A stretch of 64,000 nt of DNA from Micromonospora sp. C28SCA-DRY-2 (GCF_030519475.1 NZ_JAUMKD010000002.1:124001-188000), one strand, 5' to 3'; numbered from the stretch's first letter, positions 41,486-50,272 are shown. A program made the numbers and translations. The notes: generated from the letters alone by a model not told the origin.

Positions 41486-42952
41486 CTACTCGGCCCTGGC
41501 CAGCCGCAGGGCCAGCTCGGGGCAGACCTTGACCGCCTTCAGCGCGCCCTGGCGCAGCCAGGTCGGCACGGGGGTGGACGGGAAGGCGGGGTATCCGTTG
41601 GCGTCCAGCCGGATGAAGTCGGGCACCACGTGGGCGCAGAGCCCGTGCCCGTCGCAGCGGGACCAGTCCAGGGTGAGCTTCTGCGGGTTGGGATCGGGCG
41701 CGCCGGGCAGCCCCATCACGCCCTTGACCCGGCGGCCGCAGCCGTCGCCGGTGGTGTGCAACCGCAGGTCCTCGGCGAAGACCTCCATCGCGGAGAGGGC
41801 GAACCGGGCCGTACCGTCGGGGTGGCTGCACGCGCCGCGGCCCTTCACGTCGCCGGCGGCGGCCCGCACCACCTCCACCGGCGCGCTGCCGGAGACCGCC
41901 AGGTCGACCGCGCGGGCCAGGTCGGGCAGGCCCATCCGGCACGGGCCGCACTGCCCGGCGGACTCGCCGGCCAGGTAGCGGACCACCTGGGCGGCCTCGC
42001 CGAGCGGGCAGGTGTCCGGGCCGAGCGGGACGACGATGCCGGCGCCGAGGGTGCCGCCGACCGCGGCCAGCCCCGTGCGGGAGATCTCCGCCCGGTCGGC
42101 GGCCTCCTGGGTGATCCACTTGCCGTGGTAGCCGCCCATCAGGATGCCGGGGCCGTCCGGCACCTCGCACAGGTCGAGGATCTCCCGCAGCGGGGTGCCG
42201 GCGGCGCACTCCACCACCGCCGGGCGCTTCGCCGCGCCGGTGACGGTGAGCAGCACGGTGCCCGGCTCGTCGTCGGTGCCGAGCGCCGCGTACTCGTACG
42301 GGCCGAGCCGGGCCGCGACGGCCAGTTGGGCGTACGTCTCGGCGTTGGAGAGCAGGGTGGGCAGCCCGCCGACGCCGGAGTCGCTGGAGCGCCTCTTGGT
42401 GCCGGGCGGGATGTGCGGCAGGCCGTTGATCCCGTTGACCAGCGCGCCGCCCTCGCCGGAGATGAACCGGTGCGGCACGGTGACGACGGTGGTCGGCACG
42501 GGCATCCGCCGCTCCTGCAACGCCTCGGTCAGCGACTCCTTGCCCACCCCGTCGTCGGCGATGCCGATCACGATCTCGTCGGCGTCCAGCGCGTACGCGG
42601 CCAGCGCGGCGCCGTCGAGGATGAGGTGCGGGGCCCGGGTCAGCAGCACCTTGTCCTTCCAGCTGGCCGGCTCGCCCTCGGTGGCGTTGACCACCACCAC
42701 GGCGGTGAGGTCCTGCCGCTCGCAGGACTCCAGCACGGCGCGGAGCTTCCTGGCGAACGGGAAGCCGGCGCCGCCCTTGCCCTTGAGCTGGATGCCCTCG
42801 GCGAGCCGCAGCAGGTTGGCCGGTTCCATCGGCCCGATCGGCCCGTGCACCTCCTCGTGGGCGAGCAGGTCGAGGCGGCCGAACTCGGCGAAGCCGGCGG
42901 TGAGCCGGGGCTCGCCGACGCAGGCCACCGCGGGCACGGTGGTGCGCGTCAT
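41486..42952 (-). CDS. NuoF-like FMN/Fe-S protein with C-terminal ferredoxin domain
   Basis: A 488-residue soluble flavoprotein. It has NADH-site GKGGAGFP (58-65), FMN loop with N89, E92 and E94 (VVNATEGEPASWKD), a SLBB-like domain (~235-290) and the Fe-S helix domain ESAGQCGPCRMG. The N3 cluster normally uses four Cys; here the first is Ala332, leaving Cys335, Cys338 and Cys375. Residues ~425-488 form a small ferredoxin with Cys433-x2-His436-x2-Cys439 and Cys477, the CX2HX2C type of actinobacterial P450 ferredoxins. It probably moves electrons from NAD(P)H to the membrane protein that overlaps it (ATGA). Confidence 0.88.
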   Translation of the reverse strand: MTRTTVPAVACVGEPRLTAGFAEFGRLDLLAHEEVHGPIGPMEPANLLRLAEGIQLKGKGGAGFPFARKLRAVLESCERQDLTAVVVVNATEGEPASWKDKVLLTRAPHLILDGAALAAYALDADEIVIGIADDGVGKESLTEALQERRMPVPTTVVTVPHRFISGEGGALVNGINGLPHIPPGTKRRSSDSGVGGLPTLLSNAETYAQLAVAARLGPYEYAALGTDDEPGTVLLTVTGAAKRPAVVECAAGTPLREILDLCEVPDGPGILMGGYHGKWITQEAADRAEISRTGLAAVGGTLGAGIVVPLGPDTCPLGEAAQVVRYLAGESAGQCGPCRMGLPDLARAVDLAVSGSAPVEVVRAAAGDVKGRGACSHPDGTARFALSAMEVFAEDLRLHTTGDGCGRRVKGVMGLPGAPDPNPQKLTLDWSRCDGHGLCAHVVPDFIRLDANGYPAFPSTPVPTWLRQGALKAVKVCPELALRLARAE

Positions 42953-44724
42953 CGCGCCTCACCCCGCAGCCCGGCCCAGTACGCCCCGTCCACCGCGTCG
43001 GCGTTGGCCCGGCGCCGGCGGCGACTCTCCTTGGCCTCCCGGCGGGCCCGCCGGGAGGCGAGGTCGACCAGGGTCGGGGTGTCGTCGGCCGGCACCTCCT
43101 CCGGGACGTACCGGGCCGGCGGCCGCCAGTAGTCCGGCTCCTCCGGCACGTCGTCCTCGACGCTGTGCCGCCCGCCGCCGCTGCGCGGCGCCGCGGAGAT
43201 CGGCCCACCCGAGATCGGCCCACCGGAGATCGGGCCGGCCGACACCGGGCCAGCGGAGATCGGGCCAGCGGAGATCGGGCCGGCGGAGATCGGGCCGGCG
43301 GAGATCGGCTCGGTGGCCTCCCAGCGGCGCGGGCTGTCCCACGGCTCCTCCGGCTCGTTGGAGCGGGGCGGCACCGAGTACCGGGTGCCCGCCTCGGCGT
43401 CGACCCGGGAGCGGCGGCTGACCCGTCCGCTCTCCTCGTCGCCCCGGCGGCGGCGGCCGGTCGGCGCCAGCTCCTCGTCGTCCCGGACCCGCCGGCCGGT
43501 CGGCGCCAGGTCCTCCTCGGTGCGCCGGCGGCGGCCGGTCGGGGTCAGCTCCTCGTCCCGGCGGCGGCCGGCCCGGGCCGGTTCCCCGGCCCGGCGGGAC
43601 CGCCGCTCGGCGGGCGCCGGCTCCTCGCCGCGACGGCGGGTCGCCCGCCGCTGCGGCTCCTCCTCCCGGCGGCGCCGGGCGGTCGGCTCCAGCTCGTCCT
43701 CGCGGCGGCGGGCCACCGCTTCGCGCTCCCCGGTGCGGCGACGGCGGGCGACCGGCGCCAGGTCCTCGTCGCGGCGGCGGGCCGGGCGGACCGGTTCGCG
43801 CAACGACCCCGGCTCGGGCACCACCGGCACGGTGAACCGCTCCGGGTCCCGCCGCTTGGCGCCCGGCGCGGCCCAGGTGCCGGCCAGGGTGGTCTCCGCC
43901 CAGCTGCTGTCCCGGCCGGCGCCGTCGGCGCGACGGCGGGACAGGCCACCGAGCAGCGCCCGGCCCCTGCCGTCCTCGGCCGGTCGGGCGGCCAGGGCCT
44001 GGTTCATCGCGGCGGCCTGGTGCTGCTCCCGGCTGCGCCGCCCGAACGTCACCGAGAGCCGCACCAGCAGCGCCAGCACGACCAGCAGCACGCAGGCGAG
44101 GTAGCTGAGCACCACCCAGGACTTCGCCGGCCGGCCGGCGTTGAGCCCGTGCAGGATGGCGAACGGCCAGGAGAGGTACGCCGTCGAGTGCAGCGCCCGC
44201 CACAGCCACTTCGGACCGACCCCGGCGAACCGGGCCCGGACGATGCCGGTCCAGAGCACACTCACCATGAGCAGCCCGGCCACCGTGCCGAGACCGACGT
44301 AGAGCCCGCCGCCGCCGACGAACGGCACGATCGCGTCGGTGCTCGCCGCCCGGCCGGTGGCCACCTTGGTCAGCACGTGGAAGAAGAGCCCGGCGACGCC
44401 GAGGATGCCGGTGGCCCGGTGCGCGGACTGGAGCAGCACCCGGTGCCGGATCAGCAGCACCAGCCGGTCGGTGGCGAGCAGCCCGAGCATCACGGTGAGG
44501 CTCAGCGCCACCAGGGCGATCACGCCGGCGAAGAACTCGGTGAAGAAGAAGCCGTAGGCGTACGCCGTCTGGCCGGCCCCGGTGAGCATCGTCCCCGCCC
44601 ACAGCGCCGCGATCGCGGACACGGTCAGCACGGCCGTCGCGGACCGGGACCGGGTGCGCACGCCCCGGCTGGTGCTGGTGGTCCGGACGGTGGCCGGTTT
44701 CTGGTTCTGCTTGACCCGGGCCAT
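42949..44724 (-). CDS. ferric-reductase-like haem membrane protein with long repetitive tail
   Basis: A 591-residue protein. Residues ~28-230 hold six helices of the ferric reductase/NOX/YedZ fold with four intramembrane His (SAHRATG, LFFHVL, ALHSTAY, ILHGLNA) placed for two b-haems. Residues ~240-591 are cytoplasmic, disordered-looking: Arg/Glu blocks repeating APTGRRRR-D-E-E, then ~eight copies of a PISAG pentamer, and an end rich in Arg (ASRRARREAKESRRRR). There is no FAD/NAD domain of its own, so the NuoF-like protein, whose start overlaps its stop, likely supplies it. ATG at 44724 follows GAGGAG. Confidence 0.85.
   Translation of the reverse strand: MARVKQNQKPATVRTTSTSRGVRTRSRSATAVLTVSAIAALWAGTMLTGAGQTAYAYGFFFTEFFAGVIALVALSLTVMLGLLATDRLVLLIRHRVLLQSAHRATGILGVAGLFFHVLTKVATGRAASTDAIVPFVGGGGLYVGLGTVAGLLMVSVLWTGIVRARFAGVGPKWLWRALHSTAYLSWPFAILHGLNAGRPAKSWVVLSYLACVLLVVLALLVRLSVTFGRRSREQHQAAAMNQALAARPAEDGRGRALLGGLSRRRADGAGRDSSWAETTLAGTWAAPGAKRRDPERFTVPVVPEPGSLREPVRPARRRDEDLAPVARRRRTGEREAVARRREDELEPTARRRREEEPQRRATRRRGEEPAPAERRSRRAGEPARAGRRRDEELTPTGRRRRTEEDLAPTGRRVRDDEELAPTGRRRRGDEESGRVSRRSRVDAEAGTRYSVPPRSNEPEEPWDSPRRWEATEPISAGPISAGPISAGPISAGPVSAGPISGGPISGGPISAAPRSGGGRHSVEDDVPEEPDYWRPPARYVPEEVPADDTPTLVDLASRRARREAKESRRRRRANADAVDGAYWAGLRGEAR
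43196..43311 (-). repeat. 15-bp tandem repeat encoding PISAG/PISGG units
   Basis: About eight imperfect copies of GAGATCGGGCCRGCG in frame inside the ferric-reductase-like gene. 15-bp period keeps frame on expansion. Confidence 0.85.
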
Positions 44725-44917
44725 CTGCTCCTCGATCGTCTCGCGGCGGCGCACCGCCGGCCGACCTGCTCCCCCATCGAGTACGGAGCGACGGCGTGGT
44801 CGGATCACCGACCCGGGAAAAAATTCCGGCTCGGTTGTCGAACCGTCCGGCCACCGGCCGCGTGTAGCGACGGCCACCCTCGACGGCCCGCGAAGAATAG
44901 TGACGAATTTCCATGCG

Positions 44918-44980
44918 TTGACAGCCGCTGCAACGCGCTTGTAATCTTTCCGAAATATTTCACCCCTGGTTGCAAGATTC
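44918..44980 (+). promoter_or_regulatory. amylase promoter with LacI-type operator
   Basis: TTGACA (44918-44923) and TAATCT (44942-44947), 18-bp spacer. TGCAACGCGCTTGTA (44929-44943), a near-palindrome, overlaps the spacer, and TTGCAAG recurs at 44970. TTGCA-type sites with a CG centre are those of MalR-like LacI repressors. The remaining 44725-44917 gap shows only AT-rich patches. Confidence 0.5.
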
Positions 44981-45047
44981 GGGCAGCCGAGGGATTCCGC
45001 TCCCCCGCACCACCACCCCGTCCCCCGCACCCCCGTCAGGAGTTCCG

Positions 45048-46496
45048 ATGCATCGACGTCGATGGCACTCGGCGCTGCTCGCCCTCGGTGTGATCGCGAG
45101 CGTGCTCGTCCCCACCACCGTGACGGCACCCCCGGCCGTCGCCGCACCGGCCGGCACCAAGAAGGTGATCGTCCAACTCTTCGAGTGGAACTGGACCTCG
45201 GTGGCCAACGAGTGCCGGACCACGCTGGGCCCCAAGGGCTACGGCTGGGTCCAGGTCTCCCCGCCGCAGGAACACGTCCGCGGCGCCCAGTGGTGGCTGG
45301 CGTACCAGCCGGTCAGCTACCGGATCGAGTCCCGCAAGGGCACCCGCGCCCAGTTCAAGGCCATGGTGGACGCCTGCCACGCGGCCGGCGTCAAGGTGAT
45401 CGTGGACGCGGTCGTCAACCACATGTCCGGGCAGGACAACGGCGGCACCGGCTGGGCCGGCTCGTCGTACGGGCACTACGACTACCCGGGCATCTACCAG
45501 TACCAGGACTTCCACCACTGCGGCCGCAACGGCGGCGACGACATCGCCAACTACGGCGACCGGTGGGAGGTGCAGAACTGCGAACTGGTCAACCTGGCCG
45601 ACCTGAGGACCGAGTCGGACTACGTCCGGGGCCGGCTCGCCGGCTACCTCAACGACCTGCTCTCGCTCGGCGTCGACGGCTTCCGGATGGACGCCAGCAA
45701 GCACATGCCGGCCGCCGACATCGCCGCGCTGCGCAGCCGCCTCTCCCGGCCGGTCTACCTGGTGCACGAGGTCATCCACGGCGCCGGCGAGCCGATCCAG
45801 CCGGGCGAGTACACCGGCAACGGCGACGTGCACGAGTTCCGCTACGGCAAGGACCTGGCCCGGGTGTTCCGCTCCGAGCGGCTCGCCTACCTGCGCAACT
45901 TCGGGGAGGGCTGGGGTCACCTGCCCAGCGGCGTGTCGGCGGTCTTCGTGGACAACCACGACACCCAGCGCGACGTCGGCGGCGTGCTGACCTACCGCGA
46001 CCGGGGGATCTACGCGCTGGCCAACGCGTTCATGCTGGCCTGGCCGTACGGCTCGCCGACGGTGATGTCCAGCTACACCTTCAGCCAGCGCGACCAGGGC
46101 CCGCCGCAGGACGGCTCCGGCCGGACGCTCGACGTGACCTGCTACTCCGGCTGGGAGTGCGAGCACCGCTGGCCGGTCATCGCCAACATGGTCGGCTTCC
46201 GCAACGCCACCGAGGGCGCCGGGGTCGCCAACTGGTACGACAACGGCAACAACCACATCGCGTTCAGCCGAGCCGGCAAGGGCTACCTCACGGTCAACGA
46301 CGAGGACCACGCGATCACCGGCCGCTCGTACCACGCCGGGCTGCCCGCCGGCCGGTACTGCGACGTCATCCACGGCACGTTCAGCAACGGCTCGTGCAGC
46401 GGGCCGGTGGTCACCGTGGACGGCAACGGCTGGTTCGCCGCCGACATCCCCGCCCACGACGCGGTCGCCATCCACGTCGGCGCCCGCCTGAGCTGA
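45048..46496 (+). CDS. secreted GH13 alpha-amylase
   Basis: A 482-residue exported alpha-amylase hydrolysing starch. Signal peptide ~1-34 (VAAPAG), then the (beta/alpha)8 barrel opening VIVQLFEWNW as in Streptomyces/animal-type amylases, VDAVVNHM, nucleophile Asp215 (GFRMDASKH), acid/base Glu241 (LVHEVIHG) and Asp305 (FVDNHDTQ). The beta-sandwich C domain ends the protein; there is no starch-binding module. An Arg (GFRMD) and the His/Arg pattern suggest chloride-dependent type. ATG at 45048 follows AGGAG. Strong terminator after it. Confidence 0.96.
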   Translation: MHRRRWHSALLALGVIASVLVPTTVTAPPAVAAPAGTKKVIVQLFEWNWTSVANECRTTLGPKGYGWVQVSPPQEHVRGAQWWLAYQPVSYRIESRKGTRAQFKAMVDACHAAGVKVIVDAVVNHMSGQDNGGTGWAGSSYGHYDYPGIYQYQDFHHCGRNGGDDIANYGDRWEVQNCELVNLADLRTESDYVRGRLAGYLNDLLSLGVDGFRMDASKHMPAADIAALRSRLSRPVYLVHEVIHGAGEPIQPGEYTGNGDVHEFRYGKDLARVFRSERLAYLRNFGEGWGHLPSGVSAVFVDNHDTQRDVGGVLTYRDRGIYALANAFMLAWPYGSPTVMSSYTFSQRDQGPPQDGSGRTLDVTCYSGWECEHRWPVIANMVGFRNATEGAGVANWYDNGNNHIAFSRAGKGYLTVNDEDHAITGRSYHAGLPAGRYCDVIHGTFSNGSCSGPVVTVDGNGWFAADIPAHDAVAIHVGARLS

Positions 46497-46513
46497 CCCC
46501 CCACCTCCTCCAG

Positions 46514-46553
46514 GGACCCCCGTCCGGCCGATTTACCGGCCGGACGGGGGTCC
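46514..46553 (+). terminator. 16-bp perfect hairpin terminator of the amylase gene
   Basis: GGACCCCCGTCCGGCC (46514-46529) is inverted exactly at 46538-46553 with an 8-nt AT-rich loop, 17 bp after the stop. Confidence 0.88.
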
Positions 46554-46571
46554 TGCCATTACAGTCTCTTT

Positions 46572-47486
46572 GTGCCGTTTGACCGAATAACCACGTACCG
46601 CTGGATCCGCCGGGTGGCCACCGCCGTCGGCGTGTCCGCGCTGCTGGCGACGGCCGGCGCGACCGGCTGGGCGCTCACCCCGGAGCCGGTGCCGCCGCCG
46701 GTCGAGCAGGCGGCCCCCGCCGAACCGGACCCCACCGCCCCGGCGCCGAGCCCGACGCCTGAGGAGACCGTGCCGGTCGCCGCGCCCGCGCCGGACGACC
46801 TGCCGGTGGTCGACTACGACCCGGCGCCCCGCGGCTTCCCCGCCGACCCGGCCGCGGCGGACCCCACTCCGCTCACCGAGGGGCTGCACCCGACCCGCCG
46901 GATCGCCGCGTACGACGCGCCGGGCGGCCGGCCGCTGGCCTTCCTGGCCCCGACCATCCGCGGCGTCGAGCTGACCATGCCGATCGCCCAGCGCCGCGCC
47001 GGCTGGACGGCGGTGCTGCTCCCGTCGGCCAACCGCCGGCTCGCCTGGCTGCCGCCCGGCGGCTTCACCACCGTCGAGCTGCGCGACCAGCTCGTGGTCG
47101 AGCGCCGGGCGCACCGGCTCACCTGGTACCGGGCCGGCCGGGCGGTGCGGTCCTGGGAGGTCAGCCTGGGGCAGCGGGGGCAGGAGACGCCGCTGGGCCG
47201 GACGTTCATCCTGGGCCGCACCCCACCGCCCCAGCACGTGTACGGCGGGGTGGACATCTTCGCCCTCGGCGCGGTGCCGGACGACCCGAACTCGGTGCCG
47301 GCCAGCCTGCGCGGGGCGCACATCGGCCTGCACAGCTGGTACCACGACGGCGAACTGGGCCGGAACACCACGAACGGCTGCATCCGGCTGACCCGCAGCG
47401 GCCAGCGGGAACTGCTGGCGGAGGTGCGGACCGGCAGCGCGGTGGTGGTGGTCGACCAACTGCCCGCCCCGCCGCCGACCGCCTGA
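46572..47486 (+). CDS. L,D-transpeptidase (YkuD) with membrane anchor
   Basis: A 304-residue wall enzyme. One N-terminal membrane helix (~15-36), a long Pro/Ala/Glu spacer (38-80) reaching through the wall, and a YkuD domain (~175-295) with HSWYHDGELG and the catalytic Cys270 in NTTNGCIRL. It forms 3-3 peptidoglycan crosslinks that resist most beta-lactams. GTG at 46572 is only 18 bp after the amylase terminator, so the promoter must overlap that hairpin or the mRNA be leaderless. Confidence 0.92.
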   Translation: MPFDRITTYRWIRRVATAVGVSALLATAGATGWALTPEPVPPPVEQAAPAEPDPTAPAPSPTPEETVPVAAPAPDDLPVVDYDPAPRGFPADPAAADPTPLTEGLHPTRRIAAYDAPGGRPLAFLAPTIRGVELTMPIAQRRAGWTAVLLPSANRRLAWLPPGGFTTVELRDQLVVERRAHRLTWYRAGRAVRSWEVSLGQRGQETPLGRTFILGRTPPPQHVYGGVDIFALGAVPDDPNSVPASLRGAHIGLHSWYHDGELGRNTTNGCIRLTRSGQRELLAEVRTGSAVVVVDQLPAPPPTA

Positions 47487-47565
47487 CAGGCCGGGCGCGC
47501 CGGGAATCGCCGGCGGCCGGGCGGGTAACCGCAGGTCCGGACGCCACGACACCGGGAGGGACGCC

Positions 47566-48420
47566 ATGGCCAGCGCGCCGCAGGGACCGGTCGACACCGT
47601 CGTACTCATCCACGGGCTCTGGATGACCTCGCGCAGTTGGGAGCGGTGGGCCACCCGGTTCGCCGGGCGCGGGCTGCGGGTGCTGACCCCGTCCTGGCCG
47701 GGCATGGAGGGCGAGGTCGAGCAGTTGCGGGAGGATCCCGCCCCGATCGCCCGGCAGCGCCTCGCCGAGATCGTCGACCACTACGACCGGATCATCCGGG
47801 AGCTGCCCACCGCACCGGTCATCATGGGGCACTCGTTCGGCGGCCTGATCACCCAGTTGCTGGTCGACCGGGGCCTCGGCGCGGCGGCGGTGGGCGTGCA
47901 CCCGGCCGCGGTGAAGGGGGTGCTCAAGTTGCCGTTGAGCACCCTGCGCTCGGCCTTCTCGATCCTGCACAACCCGGCCAACCGGAACCGGGCGGTGCCG
48001 TTCACGCCCGACGACTTCCACTACGCCTTCGGCAACACCCTCAGCCGGGAGGACTCCGACCGCGCCTGGCAGCGGTACGCGGTGCCGGGCGCCGGCCGGG
48101 TGCTCTTCGAGGGGGCGTTCGCCAACCTCGACCCGAACTCCCCGGCCGAGGTGGACACCCGTCGCTCCGACCGGGCGCCGCTGCTGCTGATCGCCGGCGG
48201 GGTCGACCACGTGGTGCCGGCCACCGTGGTCCGCTCCAACGCGGCGCTGTACCAGCAGTCGCGGGCGCTGACCGCGTACCACGAGTTCCCCGGCCGCTCG
48301 CACTTCACGGTGGGGCAGCCCGGCTGGGAGCAGGTCGCCGACTACGCGCTGGACTGGGCGCTGCGGGCCGCGGCGCTGCCGCGTGAGCAGACCGTGGCCA
48401 GCGAGACCCCGCGCCCCTGA
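47566..48420 (+). CDS. alpha/beta hydrolase
   Basis: A 284-residue hydrolase. HGLWMTSRSW oxyanion strand, nucleophile in GHSFGG (Ser ~88), acid in IAGGVDHVV and His in GRSHFTV. Compact cap ~120-175. GGGAGGGA lies seven bases ahead of the ATG. It converges with the TetR gene. Substrate unknown; members include esterases and lactonases. Confidence 0.9.
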   Translation: MASAPQGPVDTVVLIHGLWMTSRSWERWATRFAGRGLRVLTPSWPGMEGEVEQLREDPAPIARQRLAEIVDHYDRIIRELPTAPVIMGHSFGGLITQLLVDRGLGAAAVGVHPAAVKGVLKLPLSTLRSAFSILHNPANRNRAVPFTPDDFHYAFGNTLSREDSDRAWQRYAVPGAGRVLFEGAFANLDPNSPAEVDTRRSDRAPLLLIAGGVDHVVPATVVRSNAALYQQSRALTAYHEFPGRSHFTVGQPGWEQVADYALDWALRAAALPREQTVASETPRP

Positions 48421-48453
48421 CCACGGGGTCGCGATGGAACGGCCCGGCACCGA

Positions 48454-49074
48454 CTACCGGGCGGGTGACGCCGGCCGCAGGCCGCGCAACGCGGCGTCCA
48501 CCACCTGGTCGGCGTACTCGGCGGTGAGCGGGCCGGTGCGCTGGAGCCACCGGTTCAGGATCGGGCCGAACAGCAGGTCGACGGCGACGTCGAGGTCGAC
48601 GTCCTCGGCCAGCTGCCCGGCGCGGCGGGCGGCGCGCAGGCGCTCCTTCTTCAGCTCGCGCAGCGGCCCGTCCAGCCGCTCCTGGTAGGCGGCGGCCAGG
48701 GCGGGATCGTGTACGACCTCCGTGTGCAGGGCCCGCATCGGCTGGTCGTAGCGGGGGTCGTTCAGTTCCTCGACGGTGGCCCGCAGCACCGCCTTCAGGT
48801 CGCCCGCCAGGTCGCCGGTGTCGGGTAGGGCCGCCTCGCCAACGTCCTGCCCGTCCGTGGTCAAGGTCAGGAACGCGTCGAAGAGCAGGGCACCCTTGGA
48901 CGGCCACCACCGGTAGATCGTCTGCTTGCCCACGCCGGCGGCGGAGGCGATGCCCTCGATGCTGAGCTTCGCGTACCCCAGCTCGCTGACCAGGTCGAGG
49001 GCGGCGGTGAGGATGGCCCGCCGCGCCGCCTGGCTGCGACGGCTGGAATCGGGAGCGACCTTCTGCGTGGGCAC
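48454..49074 (-). CDS. TetR-family repressor
   Basis: A 206-residue repressor. N-terminal HTH (~15-65; AILTAALDLVSELG ... VGKQTIYRWWPSKGAL) and a TetR_C ligand domain. Two palindromic operators lie in the divergent gap to the dehydrogenase gene, so it likely represses both that gene and itself until a small molecule binds. Its own start ATG at 49074 is 27 bp from the first operator. Confidence 0.93.
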   Translation of the reverse strand: MPTQKVAPDSSRRSQAARRAILTAALDLVSELGYAKLSIEGIASAAGVGKQTIYRWWPSKGALLFDAFLTLTTDGQDVGEAALPDTGDLAGDLKAVLRATVEELNDPRYDQPMRALHTEVVHDPALAAAYQERLDGPLRELKKERLRAARRAGQLAEDVDLDVAVDLLFGPILNRWLQRTGPLTAEYADQVVDAALRGLRPASPAR

Positions 49075-49100
49075 GGACCGAATCTAGCAGCAAGAGAGAC

Positions 49101-49115
49101 GAGACGGTCCGTCTT
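49101..49115. promoter_or_regulatory. TetR operator 1
   Basis: GAGACGGTCCGTCTT is a near-perfect dyad overlapping the start of the TTGACA box of the SDR promoter. Both operators are preceded by GAGAC. Confidence 0.75.
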
Positions 49116-49141
49116 GACATCCCGACACGGCCGGGTATTGT
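49114..49141 (+). promoter_or_regulatory. promoter of the short-chain dehydrogenase
   Basis: TTGACA (49114-49119), 16-bp spacer, TATTGT (49136-49141), flanked by the two TetR dyads. Confidence 0.6.
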
Positions 49142-49158
49142 CATCCTCGCAAGCGAGA

Positions 49159-49175
49159 CGAGACGGTTCGTCTCG
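49159..49175. promoter_or_regulatory. TetR operator 2
   Basis: CGAGACGGTTCGTCTCG is a perfect 7-bp dyad with a 3-base centre, downstream of the -10 box where it can block the polymerase. Shares its half-site with operator 1. Confidence 0.8.
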
Positions 49176-49194
49176 CAACGAAGGGAGTCCCTCC

Positions 49195-50061
49195 ATGGAG
49201 GCCTCAGGCACCGCCCCATCCCGGGTCTGGTTCATCACCGGCGCGAGCCGTGGCCTCGGCCGCGCGTTCACCGAAGCGGCGCTCGCCGCCGGTGACCGCG
49301 TCGTCGGCGCGGCCCGGGACGTCTCACCACTGGACGACCTCGCCGCCCGGCACCCCGACCGCCTGCTCGCCCTGCGCCTCGACGTCACCGACCGCCCGGC
49401 GGTCGTCGACGCCGTCGCCGAGGCGGTGCGGCACTTCGGCCGGCTCGACATCGTCGTCAACAACGCCGGGGCCCTGTTCGCCGGCATGGTGGAGGAATTC
49501 ACCGAGGAGCAGGCCCGCGCCCAGATGGAGCTGAACTTCTTCGGCGCGCTCTGGGTCAGCCAGGCCGTCCTGCCGCACCTGCGCGCCCAGGGCGGCGGCC
49601 ACCTCGTCCAGATCTCCAGCATCGGCGCGCTCGGCGGCTTCCCCAGCACCGGGCTCTACAGCGCCAGCAAGTTCGCCCTGGAGGGCATGAGCGAAGCCCT
49701 CGCCGCCGAAGCGGCCGCCTTCGGCGTCAAGGTCACCATCGTCCAACCCGGCGGCTACTGGACCGACCTCTACACCAGCAGCACCGCCACCACCCCCAAC
49801 CCCGCCTACGACCCGCTGCGCGAGGAACTGGCCAAGCAGTGGGCCGAAGGATCGGTCGACAGCGAACCCCGGCTGGCCGCCGAGGCGCTGATGAAGCTGG
49901 TCGCCAGCGACAACCCCCCGCTGCGGCTGCTGCTCGGCAGCATGGTCTACGACGTCGCCGTCGACATCAGCCAGCGACGCCTGGCGACCTGGGCCGAGTG
50001 GGAAGAGGTCAGCCGCGCCGCCGAGAAGGCGGTCCCGGACCCGCGCGCCGAGCTGAGCTGA
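49195..50061 (+). CDS. short-chain dehydrogenase/reductase
   Basis: A 288-residue classical SDR. Cofactor loop TGASRGLG (~16-23), NNAG, catalytic Ser in ISSIGA and YSASK. A basic residue after strand 2 (AARDV) suggests NADP(H). The C-terminal part (~190-240) is extended and probably closes over substrate. GGGAG precedes the ATG. Under the control of the divergent TetR through two operators, so it may process the TetR ligand. Confidence 0.93.
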   Translation: MEASGTAPSRVWFITGASRGLGRAFTEAALAAGDRVVGAARDVSPLDDLAARHPDRLLALRLDVTDRPAVVDAVAEAVRHFGRLDIVVNNAGALFAGMVEEFTEEQARAQMELNFFGALWVSQAVLPHLRAQGGGHLVQISSIGALGGFPSTGLYSASKFALEGMSEALAAEAAAFGVKVTIVQPGGYWTDLYTSSTATTPNPAYDPLREELAKQWAEGSVDSEPRLAAEALMKLVASDNPPLRLLLGSMVYDVAVDISQRRLATWAEWEEVSRAAEKAVPDPRAELS

Positions 50062-50272
50062 CCGGTGGCCGCTCAACCGCCGAGCCGGTGGCCTGCCCGG
50101 TCACCGGCCCGGCGCGGGCCGAGCGACCGCCGGGGCCGGCGGCCGGGCGGCGAGCCGCGGCGGCGCGCCGATGGGCGGCGGCGGGCGGACCGGCTCGGCG
50201 CGCGTGATCGCGGTTCGGCCGCCCCGGTCCCGTTTCTGGCATGGGGACGGGATGCGGGGGTATCACGGAAAC

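Noticed and set aside
43196..43311. Possible CRISPR-like array of short regular repeats
   Set aside because: Units are 15 bp without spacers and encode PISAG repeats in frame inside a real gene.
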